Part shown: piece after piece, positions 28,951 through 38,364 of the stretch
How the letters are laid out: each line of letters starts with the position of its first letter
Numbering within the stretch: position 1 is the stretch's first letter
From: Bacteroidetes bacterium B1(2017)
Lineage (GTDB): Bacteria > Bacteroidota > Bacteroidia > UKL13-3
Direction: 5' to 3'
Length of the DNA: 64,000 nt
Assembly: GCA_002256395.1 (NCBI GenBank)
Contig: NKJG01000005.1
Coordinates: 1 to 64,000, forward strand
Position numbers and translations under genes: made by a program
The notes under the pieces: generated by a model
What the model was told of the DNA's origin: nothing
Databases searched by the model: none
What the model saw: only the letters and a program-made list of their open reading frames with translations

Positions 28951-29052
28951 ACTAAAAGATGGGCTTGGTAAATAAAACTTAGGGCAGCTTCCTTTACACG
29001 CACTTAAGCTTAACAAAGCAAAAATGGCAATTACATACAATAACTTTTTCAT
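28939..29052 (-). CDS. Very small lipoprotein (37 aa)
   Basis: ATG at 29052 starts a 37-codon frame, MKKLLYVIAIFALLSLSAC followed by 18 residues. It has a textbook lipobox (LSAC, Cys19), so the mature peptide would be a 19-residue lipopeptide containing one more Cys (KGSCPKF). Such mini-lipoproteins are often missed by gene callers. It lies between two plus-strand genes and overlaps the end of the OsmC gene. No homologue is recognised. Confidence 0.6.
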   Translation of the reverse strand: MKKLLYVIAIFALLSLSACKGSCPKFYLPSPSFSLNF

Positions 29053-29070
29053 ACTACTAACTTTTAACTA

Positions 29071-30270
29071 TTGAAACCAACGAGCAGTATTGCACACATA
29101 GTACATGAATTTGATTTGGAAAGTTTTTTGACCCAAAACAAACATGTAAATGCCAGTACTTTTTTACTGCGCAACAAAGGTAATACAAATGAGTTAAATT
29201 GGCTATTAGCCGAACAACTCAATATATATTCCAAAGCCTGGCACAAACTTCCTCAATTTGTAGAGAATCATTGTTGGTTTACCGCTAAAAGTTATGAACA
29301 AGCTAGTGGTCAAGCGTCTGCTATTTTTAAAAGTTCCCTGTTTTCGGGCAATAGGCTTCTAGATTTATCTGGTGGATTGGGTGTAGACGATTGGGCTTTT
29401 TCACAAAGATTTGACCAGGTAGTTTCCCTTGATCCAGATATTGAATTGAATAATCTGGTTAGAATTAACTTTAAAAAATTACAAAAAAATAATATTCAAC
29501 GGCTTGATTTAACTGCCGAAGAGTATTTGGTTCAGCCCAGCACCCAACATTTTGACTTAATTTATTTAGACGCGGATAGGCGAATAAATGAAACTAGAAA
29601 CTTCTTTTTAGATCAAGGTGCTCCTAATTTTTTGGCTATTCAAGAACGCTGCTTTCAATTAAGCGATGCCATTTTATTAAAGCTATCGCCCATGGTTGAT
29701 CTAAGTTATTTGGTTCAAACCTTGCCCAAATTATCCAAAATAATTGTGGTGGGCGATAAAACAGAAGTAAAGGAGCTCTTGTGTTTACTCCATAAGGAGC
29801 ATGTTGGTGAACCAATTGTTGAAGCCGTTGTATTGTTGGAGGATCAGCCTGCATTCAGATTTGAAGGCATGACCAGCAGTGAAATTAAGGGTGTTAAAGA
29901 AAACACCTATTTATTTGAACCGCATCCTGTAATAATAAAAGCGGGATTATCTGCTACCTATGCCAAACATTGCTTTTTAGAGCAACTATCGGCGCAAAGC
30001 TTTTTATATGTTGGAGCTCAAGTGCCACCCAATTTTATGGGAAGGTCTTTTCAATTGCTTCAGGCATTTGAGTTTTCAAAATCGGCCTTGCAAAAATATA
30101 TTCAAACCAACAGTTTGAACCAAGTGAATATTACCCGGAGGAATTTCAAACAAAGTGTGGAGGATATTCGAAAGACATTTAAACTAAAAGAGGGTGGTAA
30201 AGATTATTTATTCTTTAGCACCCTCTCAAATGGAACACGCATGGTGTACCACGGTATTAAACTATCTTAG
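29071..30270 (+). CDS. SAM-dependent methyltransferase with THUMP-like C-terminal domain
   Basis: A 399-residue protein with a class I methyltransferase domain in the middle. LLDLSGGLGVDDWAF is motif I, SLDPDIE the ribose-binding acid, and FDLIYLDADRR the motif IV equivalent. The C-terminal about 120 residues match the THUMP-like domain found in Bacteroidota and Actinobacteria homologues (VKENTYLFEPHPVIIKAG). An RNA substrate is likely but not established. The start is TTG 29071; no nearby ATG in frame gives a better N-terminus. Its stop overlaps that of the lytic transglycosylase gene. Confidence 0.82.
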   Translation: MKPTSSIAHIVHEFDLESFLTQNKHVNASTFLLRNKGNTNELNWLLAEQLNIYSKAWHKLPQFVENHCWFTAKSYEQASGQASAIFKSSLFSGNRLLDLSGGLGVDDWAFSQRFDQVVSLDPDIELNNLVRINFKKLQKNNIQRLDLTAEEYLVQPSTQHFDLIYLDADRRINETRNFFLDQGAPNFLAIQERCFQLSDAILLKLSPMVDLSYLVQTLPKLSKIIVVGDKTEVKELLCLLHKEHVGEPIVEAVVLLEDQPAFRFEGMTSSEIKGVKENTYLFEPHPVIIKAGLSATYAKHCFLEQLSAQSFLYVGAQVPPNFMGRSFQLLQAFEFSKSALQKYIQTNSLNQVNITRRNFKQSVEDIRKTFKLKEGGKDYLFFSTLSNGTRMVYHGIKLS

Positions 30271-31520
30271 GCTCTATTGGGATATATATTTAGTCTTTGG
30301 CCCTTCGAAACTTTATTTTTCTTTATGGTGGATTTATTCCACTTCTTTAAATCGGCCACACTTACATCATATTTCCTTGCAATTTTTGCCAGGTAATCGC
30401 CACTCTTTACTTTATAAACTACCTTATCTGGTTTTTCGTTTTGAATTTCGCGGTTCATGGCAATTAACTCGTTGTTAAGTTGATTGCTCATATTGGTATC
30501 ATTACGCAAAGCTGCCACCATTATGGCCTGATGATAAGGTAAGGTTAACATTACGCCTGTAGAAGAAAATGGTATCACACCTCTTCTTAAAGCAGGATTA
30601 TAAAACCTAATCTCTTCGGCGCTGGTGTTTAAGGCTAAAGCCAATTTTTCAATCGACATTCTATTATCAACCATAACCGTATCTAAGTGATAATACATTT
30701 CATCTTCGGCAGGATATATGTTATGCTCACTGGCATAATTCATCACATAGGCCGCGGCAATAAAAGCAGGAACATAACCTCTGGTTTCTCTAGGTAAATA
30801 AGGCATTATCTCCCAAATATTGCGTTTACCGCCCGATTTACGAATTGCCTTTGATACATTTCCTGGACCACAGTTATAACTAGCAATAACCAATAACCAA
30901 TCGCCATAAATACGATACGAGTTTTTAAAATATTTAACTGCGGCTTCGGTTGATTTAATAATATCTTTTCTATCGTCAATATAGGTATCGGTGCGCAAGC
31001 CATACATTTTGCCGGTTGGAGCCATAAACTGCCATAAACCAGCAGCGCCCACAGGTGAAATAGCTCTTTGGTTCAAGGCACTTTCAATAACAGCCAAATA
31101 TTTTAGTTCCATTGGAACATTTTCTCTATCAAAAACTTCCTCAAAAATTGGGAAATAGAATTTAGAGGTTGACAATACCTTTGATACTAATTTTCTTTTC
31201 CTATTGGCATATAAATCAATATAGGCTCTCACCTGTTGATTATATTCTAGAGGAATTTCTGTTTCTAATAAACCCAAACGAAACGCATAGGTTGAATCTG
31301 AATAAACAGGAATATCACCCGCATCAAAACCATAGGTATTCAATTCACCCGCATCGGTAACTGGATACATTTTGCTTCGTAAATGCAGCGTATTACTATC
31401 TATTCTGGCAACCACTGCATCTCTTTCTGAACCCATACCACCAATAAGGGGCTGAGCCAAAAGTCCTGATACAGTAAGGATAAGGGCAGAAATAGAAACT
31501 AATATTTTTTTATTTAGCAT
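30267..31520 (-). CDS. Membrane-bound lytic transglycosylase with SLT and LysM domains (MltD-like)
   Basis: Cleaves peptidoglycan glycan strands to 1,6-anhydro products in the periplasm. The 417-residue protein has a signal peptide (LNKKILVSISALILTVSGLL), then an SLT domain with the catalytic Glu146 in AVIESALN and the conserved GLWQFMAPTG and IASYNCGPGN segments. A degenerate LysM-like unit and a C-terminal LysM (YKVKSGDYLAKIARKY) follow. ATG 31520 is preferred to the TTG-initiated frame at 31547 because the signal peptide starts there. It is monocistronic. Confidence 0.9.
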   Translation of the reverse strand: MLNKKILVSISALILTVSGLLAQPLIGGMGSERDAVVARIDSNTLHLRSKMYPVTDAGELNTYGFDAGDIPVYSDSTYAFRLGLLETEIPLEYNQQVRAYIDLYANRKRKLVSKVLSTSKFYFPIFEEVFDRENVPMELKYLAVIESALNQRAISPVGAAGLWQFMAPTGKMYGLRTDTYIDDRKDIIKSTEAAVKYFKNSYRIYGDWLLVIASYNCGPGNVSKAIRKSGGKRNIWEIMPYLPRETRGYVPAFIAAAYVMNYASEHNIYPAEDEMYYHLDTVMVDNRMSIEKLALALNTSAEEIRFYNPALRRGVIPFSSTGVMLTLPYHQAIMVAALRNDTNMSNQLNNELIAMNREIQNEKPDKVVYKVKSGDYLAKIARKYDVSVADLKKWNKSTIKKNKVSKGQRLNIYPNRA

Positions 31521-31710
31521 ATATTCTTTTTCAGGTAAGGAAATCAAAAATAGGTCTTTGCCTAAGCATAATTATCCGAGGGCAAAGATAAGTATCCACA
31601 GGTAATTTTCCTAATAAACGATGAATGAGCTATTTACAGTACATTAAAAGAGTTTTTGAACGAAAATTCACGAAAAAGCTACACCTTGCAGAAGATTAAA
31701 CGGCTTCATT

Positions 31711-32766
31711 TTGAAATTTATTCACCTCTTATTAGTGCCTTTTTCACTTCTCTATCAGGGAGTTTTGCGCTTAAGAAACCATTTGTATACCATTGGATTT
31801 TTTGGGGTAACAGAATTTGATATACCTACCATAAATGTGGGTAATTTAGCATTTGGAGGAACAGGCAAAACACCTCATATTGAATACCTCATTCGTTTAC
31901 TCAAACCTAGTTATCAAATTGCCGTTTTAAGCAGAGGATACAAACGTAAAACCAGTGGCTATGTTTTTAGTAATTCTGAAGCCACTCCTTTTACCATTGG
32001 CGACGAACCCTATCAAATAGCGCACAAATTTGGCGACATAGCGGTAGGTGTTTGTGAGAATAGAGTATTAGGTTTACCCTATTTATTACTAGATGCGCCC
32101 GAAACGGAAGTGGTATTATTGGATGATGCCTACCAGCATAGGGCCTTAAAGCCTGGACTAAACATTTTACTTACCGAACAAGGTAATTTATATACCCAGG
32201 ACAAGCTAGTTCCAAGTGGTTATTTAAGGGAATATGCTGCTGCTTCAAAACGTGCCGACATTATTATAGTGACTAAATGTAATCCCAATTTAAAGGAAGT
32301 ACAACAAAAAGAAATTATTGCCAAACTTAAACCTGAAACCAATCAGGAGGTGTTTTTTTCTGCCATTAAATATGGTCATTTAGTCCCCTATTTTGAGAAT
32401 CAACTATGGAACGAACCTAGTGCCGTATTAGCATTTGCTGGCATAGCAAACACAGATCCTTTTGAAAATTACTTAAAAGGACAATTTGAGAAAGTGGAAC
32501 TTAAAAAGTTCCCTGATCACCATACCTTAAGCATGTTAGAAATTGAACAATTGGTATCCTTGTTTGAAACAATAGAGGGTAAAAATAAAATCCTTATTTC
32601 AACAGAAAAGGACTATCAAAAATTGCTACAATCGGCTCCAGCAGAACTATTACATGCGAATCCATTTTATTATTTACCAATAGAAATTAGCTTTTTAGGG
32701 AACGACCAAGAACGCTTTAACAAAAAAATCAGGGATTATGTTAGCCAAAATAGAACAAACGCTTAA
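31711..32766 (+). CDS. lpxK: Tetraacyldisaccharide 4'-kinase LpxK
   Basis: Phosphorylates the 4' position of the lipid A tetraacyldisaccharide at the inner membrane. The 351-residue protein opens with the family's membrane-associated PFSLLYQGVLRLRNHLY segment and has the Walker A motif GGTGKT at 49-54. DDAYQHR is the characteristic Walker B-like region. Translation appears to start at TTG 31711, since the N-terminus matches LpxK exactly there. Its 3' end overlaps the purine nucleoside phosphorylase gene by 29 nt, a pairing common in this phylum. Confidence 0.94.
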   Translation: MKFIHLLLVPFSLLYQGVLRLRNHLYTIGFFGVTEFDIPTINVGNLAFGGTGKTPHIEYLIRLLKPSYQIAVLSRGYKRKTSGYVFSNSEATPFTIGDEPYQIAHKFGDIAVGVCENRVLGLPYLLLDAPETEVVLLDDAYQHRALKPGLNILLTEQGNLYTQDKLVPSGYLREYAAASKRADIIIVTKCNPNLKEVQQKEIIAKLKPETNQEVFFSAIKYGHLVPYFENQLWNEPSAVLAFAGIANTDPFENYLKGQFEKVELKKFPDHHTLSMLEIEQLVSLFETIEGKNKILISTEKDYQKLLQSAPAELLHANPFYYLPIEISFLGNDQERFNKKIRDYVSQNRTNA

Positions 32767-33547
32767 ACACTTAACTCCATTTGCTAATGGAGCCAAAATT
32801 GGAATAATTTTAGGTACCGGATTAGGCGCCTTAGTAAAAGAATTAGACATAGAACACAGCCTCCCATATGGCGATATTCCAAACTTCCCGGTAAGCACAG
32901 TTGAAAGTCACCAAGGACGTTTACTCATTGGAAAATTAGGTGGTGTTCCAGTTCTTGTTATGCAAGGTCGTTTTCATTATTACGAAGGATATTCCATGCA
33001 AGAAGTAACCTTTCCGGTTAGGGTAATGAAACAAATGGGCGTTCAAAATTTATTTATTTCAAATGCATCAGGTGGGTTGAACCCAAATTTTGAGGTAAGT
33101 GATTTGATGTTGATGAACGACCATATTAACCTATTGCCAGAGCATCCCTTAAGAGGGAAAAACTTAGATACACTTGGACCGCGTTTTCCAGATATGAGTG
33201 AGGCCTACGATGAAGGTTTATTGAACCTAGCCAAAGAAATTGGAAACGAATTAGGAATTAAATTGCAAGAAGGAGTATATGCCGCTGTGCAAGGACCAAC
33301 CCTTGAAACAAAAGCTGAATATACGTATTTGAGAATTATTGGAGCAGATGCCGTTGGAATGAGCACCGTACCCGAGAATATTGTAGCCATCCATATGGGC
33401 ATGAAAGTGTTTGCTATCTCTGTTATTACAGATTTAGGAGTTCCAGGATTGGTTAAGAAAATTAGTTTGCAAGATGTGCTAAATGCAGCTTCCATTGCCG
33501 AACCAAAAATGACCCGATTGATTAGTGAAATGGTAAAACGTATTTGA
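32738..33547 (+). CDS. Purine nucleoside phosphorylase
   Basis: A 269-residue trimeric-type phosphorylase that splits purine nucleosides with phosphate into base and ribose-1-phosphate in the salvage pathway. LGTGLGALVKELD holds the phosphate-binding loop, GRFHYYEGY the ribose-phosphate site, and ISNASGGLNP and VQGPTLETKAEY the base pocket region. AVGMSTVPE is another family signature. It overlaps lpxK by 29 nt and is followed after 29 nt by engB, which has its own -7 box. Confidence 0.94.
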   Translation: MLAKIEQTLKHLTPFANGAKIGIILGTGLGALVKELDIEHSLPYGDIPNFPVSTVESHQGRLLIGKLGGVPVLVMQGRFHYYEGYSMQEVTFPVRVMKQMGVQNLFISNASGGLNPNFEVSDLMLMNDHINLLPEHPLRGKNLDTLGPRFPDMSEAYDEGLLNLAKEIGNELGIKLQEGVYAAVQGPTLETKAEYTYLRIIGADAVGMSTVPENIVAIHMGMKVFAISVITDLGVPGLVKKISLQDVLNAASIAEPKMTRLISEMVKRI

Positions 33548-33564
33548 GTAAGCGCTAAATAACC

Positions 33565-33572
33565 TACTTTTG
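33565..33572 (+). promoter_or_regulatory. -7 box directly before engB
   Basis: TACTTTTG matches TAnnTTTG and ends 4 nt before the ATG, implying a nearly leaderless transcript. Confidence 0.5.
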
Positions 33573-33576
33573 CCAA

Positions 33577-34209
33577 ATGGATATTACTAAAGCCGAATAC
33601 AAAACGAGTGCAAATACCTTAAAAGATTGCCCAAAAACAGAATTTCCCGAATATGCTTTTATTGGTAGAAGTAATGTTGGGAAATCGTCGTTGATAAACA
33701 TGTTGGTAGGCCGAAAGGAATTGGCTAGAACCTCTGGAACTCCTGGTAAAACCATAAGTATGAATTTCTATTTTGTAAACAATGAATGGTGTTTAGTTGA
33801 TTTACCTGGATATGGATATGCGCGTAGGTCTAAAGATTTGCGTGCCTCTTGGGAAAAAACTCTTTGGAACTATTTAGAAAAACGCGACCATTTGGTTTGT
33901 TTGTTTACCTTGATTGATTCGCGCATTGAGCCACAAGAAAAAGACCTCGATTTTATTAATAAACTGGGCGAAACAGGTATTCCATTTAATATTGTTTTTA
34001 CGAAATTAGATAAGCTAAAGGCAGCTGAAGCCGAAGCTAATATTGAAGCATTTAAAGTTAAGTTATTAGAAACTTGGGAAGAATTACCTGTCATGTATCT
34101 TACCTCGGCACTTGATAAAAGAGGAAGGCCCGAAATATTAAAGGGCATTCAAAAAATGAATAAAGAATTTACCAAAATTCAAAAACTTAAAGTGGCCCAA
34201 ATGCGCTAA
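33577..34209 (+). CDS. engB: Ribosome-biogenesis GTPase EngB/YsxC
   Basis: An essential TrmE-Era-EngA family GTPase acting in large-subunit assembly. The 210-residue protein has G1 GRSNVGKSS (30-38), G2 with TSGTPGKT, G3 DLPGYG (75-80) and G4 TKLD. The YARRSKDLR switch II segment is typical of EngB. The length is normal, with a basic C-terminal tail. It ends exactly where the convergent TonB-dependent receptor gene ends (adjacent bases 34209/34210). Confidence 0.95.
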   Translation: MDITKAEYKTSANTLKDCPKTEFPEYAFIGRSNVGKSSLINMLVGRKELARTSGTPGKTISMNFYFVNNEWCLVDLPGYGYARRSKDLRASWEKTLWNYLEKRDHLVCLFTLIDSRIEPQEKDLDFINKLGETGIPFNIVFTKLDKLKAAEAEANIEAFKVKLLETWEELPVMYLTSALDKRGRPEILKGIQKMNKEFTKIQKLKVAQMR

Positions 34210-36243
34210 TTATTGCAGGTTTATTCGAACACCTACATACAATCGTCGTCCTTGCATACTGGCATAACTATAAGCCGTATCAAAAGTATATCCATTCGGA
34301 TTTTCTGACGCATTTGAAACATTTTTATCAAAGGGATCCCACCAGCGCATAATGGGGTTTTGTTGGGTGAAATTAAGCAGATTTTTTACGCCCAAATATC
34401 CTTCAAACCGGGTGTTCCATTTTTTGCTCACTTGAATAGTATGGATACTATAGGCAGGCGAATAACTTGGTCTAAAATCATTTGCTTGCACGGGCATACG
34501 CATTGGACCTGTAAGGCTTGCAGTATAATCAATATTTAGGTTTAGCTTTTTTAGTATATACGAAGCTTGTAAGGTTCCAGAATACTTGGGGCTATGAATT
34601 TGGGCTGATTTTTGAATTGAATTGAATGAGTCTTTCTGAACCGAATACACATCCATGAAGCTTATTCCTACGTTAACCTTAAAGGGCTTATTAAAAGCCG
34701 TTTCAATGTTATAGCTGAGTCCTCTTGAAACGGCATGATCACTTGAATTGGCGTAAATAATTTTATTTGGATCACTATCATAATCTGGAATAATTTTATT
34801 ACTAAACCTGGCATAAAACAAATTGATATCCCATTCTAAATATCCCCATTTTTTAGACGTCCACTTTGAAAACTGAATATTGCTCGATAGGCTTTCTTCG
34901 GGTTTTAGAGCTTGTTTAATTTCTACCTCCCTAGCACCAGTTAGTGCGGCATGATCTTCTGTAAAAATGCTTACCACTCTAAAACCTCTACCTGCACTAA
35001 GTCTAAGGCTTTGGGTTGAACCAAGTTTTAGTAAATAATTTAAACGCGGAGAAAATACAGCTCCATGAATAGGATAGTTATCTAAACGCGCCCCTACCGA
35101 TAAGGTATTAGAAGAATTAATTAAATAGATATCTTGAACAAATACTCCTGGTGTATGGTTAAGCAATAAATTGGAAGCATTAGCTGTTGCTGGTGTATTA
35201 TCTTTATAATAATTTGTTTTTAAACTAAGGCCCCCTGATACGGTATGCCTTGAACCAAATTTCTTTGACGTACTCAATTGGTTAAAAGCAATTAGTTGCT
35301 TGGCAATAAAAGAATGAATACCATAGGCCGCATCCTGAAAATGAGCATTAGCAGAACTCTGAAAGATTAGCTTCTGCTTAGCAATTAAGAAAGGAAAATC
35401 GGCTAACACCTCTATTCGCTTGGTATAAATAGATTCGCCGTAAATGCTATCCGATAATCGAAAAGGCTTTTGCCAATTTAGTTCCCCTCCAAATCTATCT
35501 TCGCCATACACCCTTAGAGCTATATTTGCTGAAAGGTTTGGCTTTCGTTGCCAGGTGGTTTTAGCAAATACTGACAGCCTATTTTGACTAGCTAAATCGG
35601 TGAAATTATCTTGGTTTGCATCTAATCTATTTTGAAACCTAAAGTAATTAGCACTTAGTAAGGTTTGAAGTTTTTTGAATTTAAAAACAGTACTTAAATC
35701 AAGATTTTGCTCTAGGTGAGAGCTTGCATAATAATTTGCAAATACGCGCGGAGAGGTACTTGCATCTTTGGTTATAATATTAATAATACCACCCATAGCC
35801 TCGCTACCATAATTGGCAGAACTTGGACCCTTTGTAAGCTCAATGCTACTAATAATACTTGTAGGAATACCACTTAGGCCATATACCGTTGAAAGAGCAC
35901 TAACAATAGGCATTCCATCAATTAACACCAGCGTATAGGGTCCTTCTAAACCGTTTATTTGAATATCTGAGGTATTACATACAGTGCAGTTGTTGCTCAA
36001 CAAAACGCCATTTATGAGTTGAATGGATTCTAGTAAATTAACACTGGCATTTTTCTTAAATATGGCCTGCCCATAGGATTTTAACTGAATGGGCGAATTT
36101 GTTTGAGCATGGCTTATTTGCTTACTAAAAACACCCACTTCACTTAAATTGAACGACTTTGACTGCCCAACTTTGGAGCTATCTATTTGAGCTATAGCAA
36201 GACTAGACCATATAAAAGTAAGGGTAGAAAAAACAACTTTCAT
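34210..36243 (-). CDS. TonB-dependent outer-membrane receptor
   Basis: A 677-residue TonB-dependent transporter with a signal peptide (about residues 1-18). The plug domain contains NNCTVCNTSDIQING, VLIDGMPIVS and IELTKGPSSANYGSEAMGGIINIITK, followed by a 22-strand-type barrel ending in a terminal beta-strand (RRLYVGVRINLQ). The two-cysteine plug motif and the absence of a carboxypeptidase-like N-terminal domain resemble BtuB/FepA-type metal-complex receptors rather than SusC. The ligand is not deducible. No partner lipoprotein or regulator adjoins it. Upstream is the boundary of the Rhs-tip array. Confidence 0.92.
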   Translation of the reverse strand: MKVVFSTLTFIWSSLAIAQIDSSKVGQSKSFNLSEVGVFSKQISHAQTNSPIQLKSYGQAIFKKNASVNLLESIQLINGVLLSNNCTVCNTSDIQINGLEGPYTLVLIDGMPIVSALSTVYGLSGIPTSIISSIELTKGPSSANYGSEAMGGIINIITKDASTSPRVFANYYASSHLEQNLDLSTVFKFKKLQTLLSANYFRFQNRLDANQDNFTDLASQNRLSVFAKTTWQRKPNLSANIALRVYGEDRFGGELNWQKPFRLSDSIYGESIYTKRIEVLADFPFLIAKQKLIFQSSANAHFQDAAYGIHSFIAKQLIAFNQLSTSKKFGSRHTVSGGLSLKTNYYKDNTPATANASNLLLNHTPGVFVQDIYLINSSNTLSVGARLDNYPIHGAVFSPRLNYLLKLGSTQSLRLSAGRGFRVVSIFTEDHAALTGAREVEIKQALKPEESLSSNIQFSKWTSKKWGYLEWDINLFYARFSNKIIPDYDSDPNKIIYANSSDHAVSRGLSYNIETAFNKPFKVNVGISFMDVYSVQKDSFNSIQKSAQIHSPKYSGTLQASYILKKLNLNIDYTASLTGPMRMPVQANDFRPSYSPAYSIHTIQVSKKWNTRFEGYLGVKNLLNFTQQNPIMRWWDPFDKNVSNASENPNGYTFDTAYSYASMQGRRLYVGVRINLQ

Positions 36244-36366
36244 GGCACAAACATGAGGCTTTTATTGAAGAATAAAAAGTAATTTTTAGATTAGTCTAAA
36301 AATATATTTCGAGATTATTAATTCTTATCCCTCAACGACTATGTATCAACTCAAGTAAAAACACTT

Positions 36367-36402
36367 AAACCCTGATTATCTTAAACAATCAGGGTTTTTC
36401 TT
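36367..36402. terminator. Rho-independent terminator at the left edge of the cassette array
   Basis: AAACCCTGATT (36367-36377) and AATCAGGGTTT (36387-36397) form an 11-bp stem with a 9-nt loop followed by TTTC. It lies between the receptor gene's upstream region and repeat copy A. It could end read-through from the minus-strand cassettes, where the A-rich 5' flank becomes a T tract only partly. Confidence 0.6.
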
Positions 36403-36413
36403 ACGATGGAAAT

Positions 36414-36570
36414 AAAAGTAGAACTTGATTTCTTATAACCAAGTTCTACTTATTCTTTCATTTTCCAATCCCCTTCCTAAGTGCTTTAGTTGAATTAAAT
36501 TGCTAAGTAAGCAATCCTATTTCCCTGTATTGAGCTTGTCGAAATATCCTAAAGCAAATGTAGCGTGCGG
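36414..36570 (+). repeat. Cassette-boundary repeat, copy A
   Basis: One of five related intergenic repeats. It has a hairpin (AAGTAGAACTTG 36416-36427 with CAAGTTCTACTT 36440-36451), a conserved CTAAGTGCTTTAGTTGAA block, the near-palindrome ATTGCTAAGTAAGCAAT (36499-36515), and the terminal block GCAAATGTAGCGTGCGG ending at 36570. Relative to the other copies it carries about 25 extra bases after the palindrome. It lies directly downstream of the first effector/partner pair. Confidence 0.8.
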
Positions 36571-36587
36571 AGAAAAACAAGCATAAA

Positions 36588-37238
36588 TCATATTTTTTTT
36601 GTTCGATAAAACTTTGTTTTACCCCATTTCAGATTTCCATTTGTCATTATTTTTATTCTCTTATTGTTAAAAACTTGGTAGCCAAATAATTCCCCTGGGA
36701 AATCAAATTTCACAAATAGTTTATTTGACCTATTATTAGTTAGATGATACTCATTGGTTTTAAATCCATTAATAAATAGGAATTTAAAACTATTTAAATT
36801 GAATGAATCCTTTATTTGGAAAGTATTACTATCTATTAAATTACCTCTACCTAACATAATACTATCATTTACTATTAAATTATAAAGATCAAAATTCTCT
36901 ATCCAAGTAGTATCAATATTAATTTCGAATCCTTTTAGGTTTTCATCGTATTCTTCCAAAACCTTTATATTACAAATACTATCAATTAGCATACTTGATA
37001 AGTAAATGTATCCCTTCTTTTTCGTAATGTTTCCTATACTATATTGGTATATTCCATCATATTGAAATTTATATTTAAATTTACTACATGTATCAATAAA
37101 AATAGAACTATTTGCTTTACTTATAAATCTATTTGAATAAAATGTATTATTTTCTTTAAATAAATTGCCTTTTTGAAAACAAGACACAAAAAATAAAGAA
37201 ATAATAATATTACCAATAACTTGTTTCTTGAAATTCAT
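36588..37238 (-). CDS. Putative lipoprotein partner (immunity candidate) of Rhs tip 1
   Basis: A 216-residue protein with an N-terminal signal segment and lipobox-like FFVSC (Cys20), so it is probably a lipoprotein. The rest is Asn/Ile/Lys-rich and predicted mostly beta, with no recognised family. It starts 7 nt after the stop of the Rhs-tip gene, the position of immunity genes in polymorphic toxin loci. Export fits protection against a toxin acting outside the cytoplasm. The immunity role is inferred from position only. It has no detectable sequence similarity by eye to the three other partners. Confidence 0.6.
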   Translation of the reverse strand: MNFKKQVIGNIIISLFFVSCFQKGNLFKENNTFYSNRFISKANSSIFIDTCSKFKYKFQYDGIYQYSIGNITKKKGYIYLSSMLIDSICNIKVLEEYDENLKGFEINIDTTWIENFDLYNLIVNDSIMLGRGNLIDSNTFQIKDSFNLNSFKFLFINGFKTNEYHLTNNRSNKLFVKFDFPGELFGYQVFNNKRIKIMTNGNLKWGKTKFYRTKKI

Positions 37239-37245
37239 TTTTGAA

Positions 37246-38193
37246 TTATTTATGTAAAATTTGTTTGGCTTTATTTAATTGCATATAAGCATCTTTAAAC
37301 ATCATAGGTCCAGCACCAGATGGTATCGAAATATTATAAATAAGGGAGATTTCTTTCATTAAAGTGTTTTTAGTGAGATTTTCGCCAGGCAAACTTAAAT
37401 ATGGTTGACCTTCATCAACGGTTTGAAGTCTAATATTTTCCACTGTAAGTAAAAAACCAAGCGAATTTGGATCAAATAAATATTGCCTGCTATAGGCCTG
37501 AAATTCATCATTTATGTCACAGAGGTAACCTTTTGCTCCTCCAGTTAAAAAATTTATCTCTCCTTTAAAATATTGGTGACCATGTTTCAATTCATGTGCT
37601 GTAAGTTCAACAGATCCATCTGTAGTAATTTCAATTCGTCTAATATCAGAATTATAGCTTGTTGATCCTGATGAACCATCAATAGTTTTAATATAGTATT
37701 CGGTTGTATTGTCCTCTTCTAATTCTTTAATTTCATCGAGAACAGTTCTAAATTCATTCCTTTTTGTTTCGAGTTCTCCAATTTGGTTTTGGATACCTAT
37801 TCTTTCTTTTTTATTTAACTTATTGGAAGAAAGTTGTTCATTTAAACTGTTGATTTCTTTGGTTAAACTTTCAATGTAATCTTGTGAACTTTTTTTAACC
37901 TTTTCAACCTTTTCTCTATCACCCCCAATAACATTACCCAAAATATCATTAAAAACAATTGGATTATTCACAAAACAGGCATAGAAACTAATGGCTGTAA
38001 ATGGAGAAATATCAACATTCCACCTTCTTCCCAACCTCGCATCATACTCCCAAAACTCGGCAGCATTAATGTTTCCAATGCCTGCAATTTCGTTATCGGT
38101 CTCCTGCCCATTAAAACCAAAGCGGTACGTATTATAATGCCTGCTTTTTGGAGAGCGATTGCTCGGCGAATGATGGGTTAAGGTGGGTAACAT
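37246..38193 (-). CDS. Orphan Rhs-core tip 1 with HExxH metallopeptidase-like C-terminal domain
   Basis: The first about 85 residues are the end of an Rhs/YD-repeat-associated core domain: YRFGFNGQETDNEIAGIGN, EYDARLGRRWN, then the NNPI boundary that normally precedes variable toxin domains. Next come a charged coiled coil (about 95-160) and a C-terminal domain with AHELKHGHQY (His200, Glu201, His204) and, 26 residues on, NDEFQAY whose Glu230 could be the third ligand. This layout fits a gluzincin-like peptidase. ATG 38193 is preferred to TTG 38202 because a TAAATTTG box ends 6 nt before it. The large YD shell needed for delivery is missing, hence orphan tip. Confidence 0.8.
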   Translation of the reverse strand: MLPTLTHHSPSNRSPKSRHYNTYRFGFNGQETDNEIAGIGNINAAEFWEYDARLGRRWNVDISPFTAISFYACFVNNPIVFNDILGNVIGGDREKVEKVKKSSQDYIESLTKEINSLNEQLSSNKLNKKERIGIQNQIGELETKRNEFRTVLDEIKELEEDNTTEYYIKTIDGSSGSTSYNSDIRRIEITTDGSVELTAHELKHGHQYFKGEINFLTGGAKGYLCDINDEFQAYSRQYLFDPNSLGFLLTVENIRLQTVDEGQPYLSLPGENLTKNTLMKEISLIYNISIPSGAGPMMFKDAYMQLNKAKQILHK

Positions 38194-38199
38194 TTCATC

Positions 38200-38207
38200 C
38201 AAATTTA
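38200..38207 (-). promoter_or_regulatory. -7 box for Rhs tip 1
   Basis: The minus strand reads TAAATTTG here, 6 nt before ATG 38193. The other three Rhs tips have no exact TAnnTTTG box in this position. Confidence 0.45.
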
Positions 38208-38328
38208 TGAATTTATATAGTTTTTTTATTTGGGTTAAAATTCTCCTTTAAAAACGGTCATTTGGCTTTTGGGTCCTTTAATTTCTTGAAGATGAAACCC
38301 AATAACTTAAATTGAGATTTTGGGACAC

Positions 38329-38360
38329 TTGCTTTATTTAAAAGATATTGCCTAAATTTG
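38329..38360 (+). promoter_or_regulatory. Promoter of the first zeta-like kinase pair
   Basis: TTG (38329-38331), a 21-nt spacer and TAAATTTG (38353-38360) match the Bacteroidota promoter, 4 nt before the ATG of the 54-residue gene. Confidence 0.6.
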
Positions 38361-38364
38361 GAGT

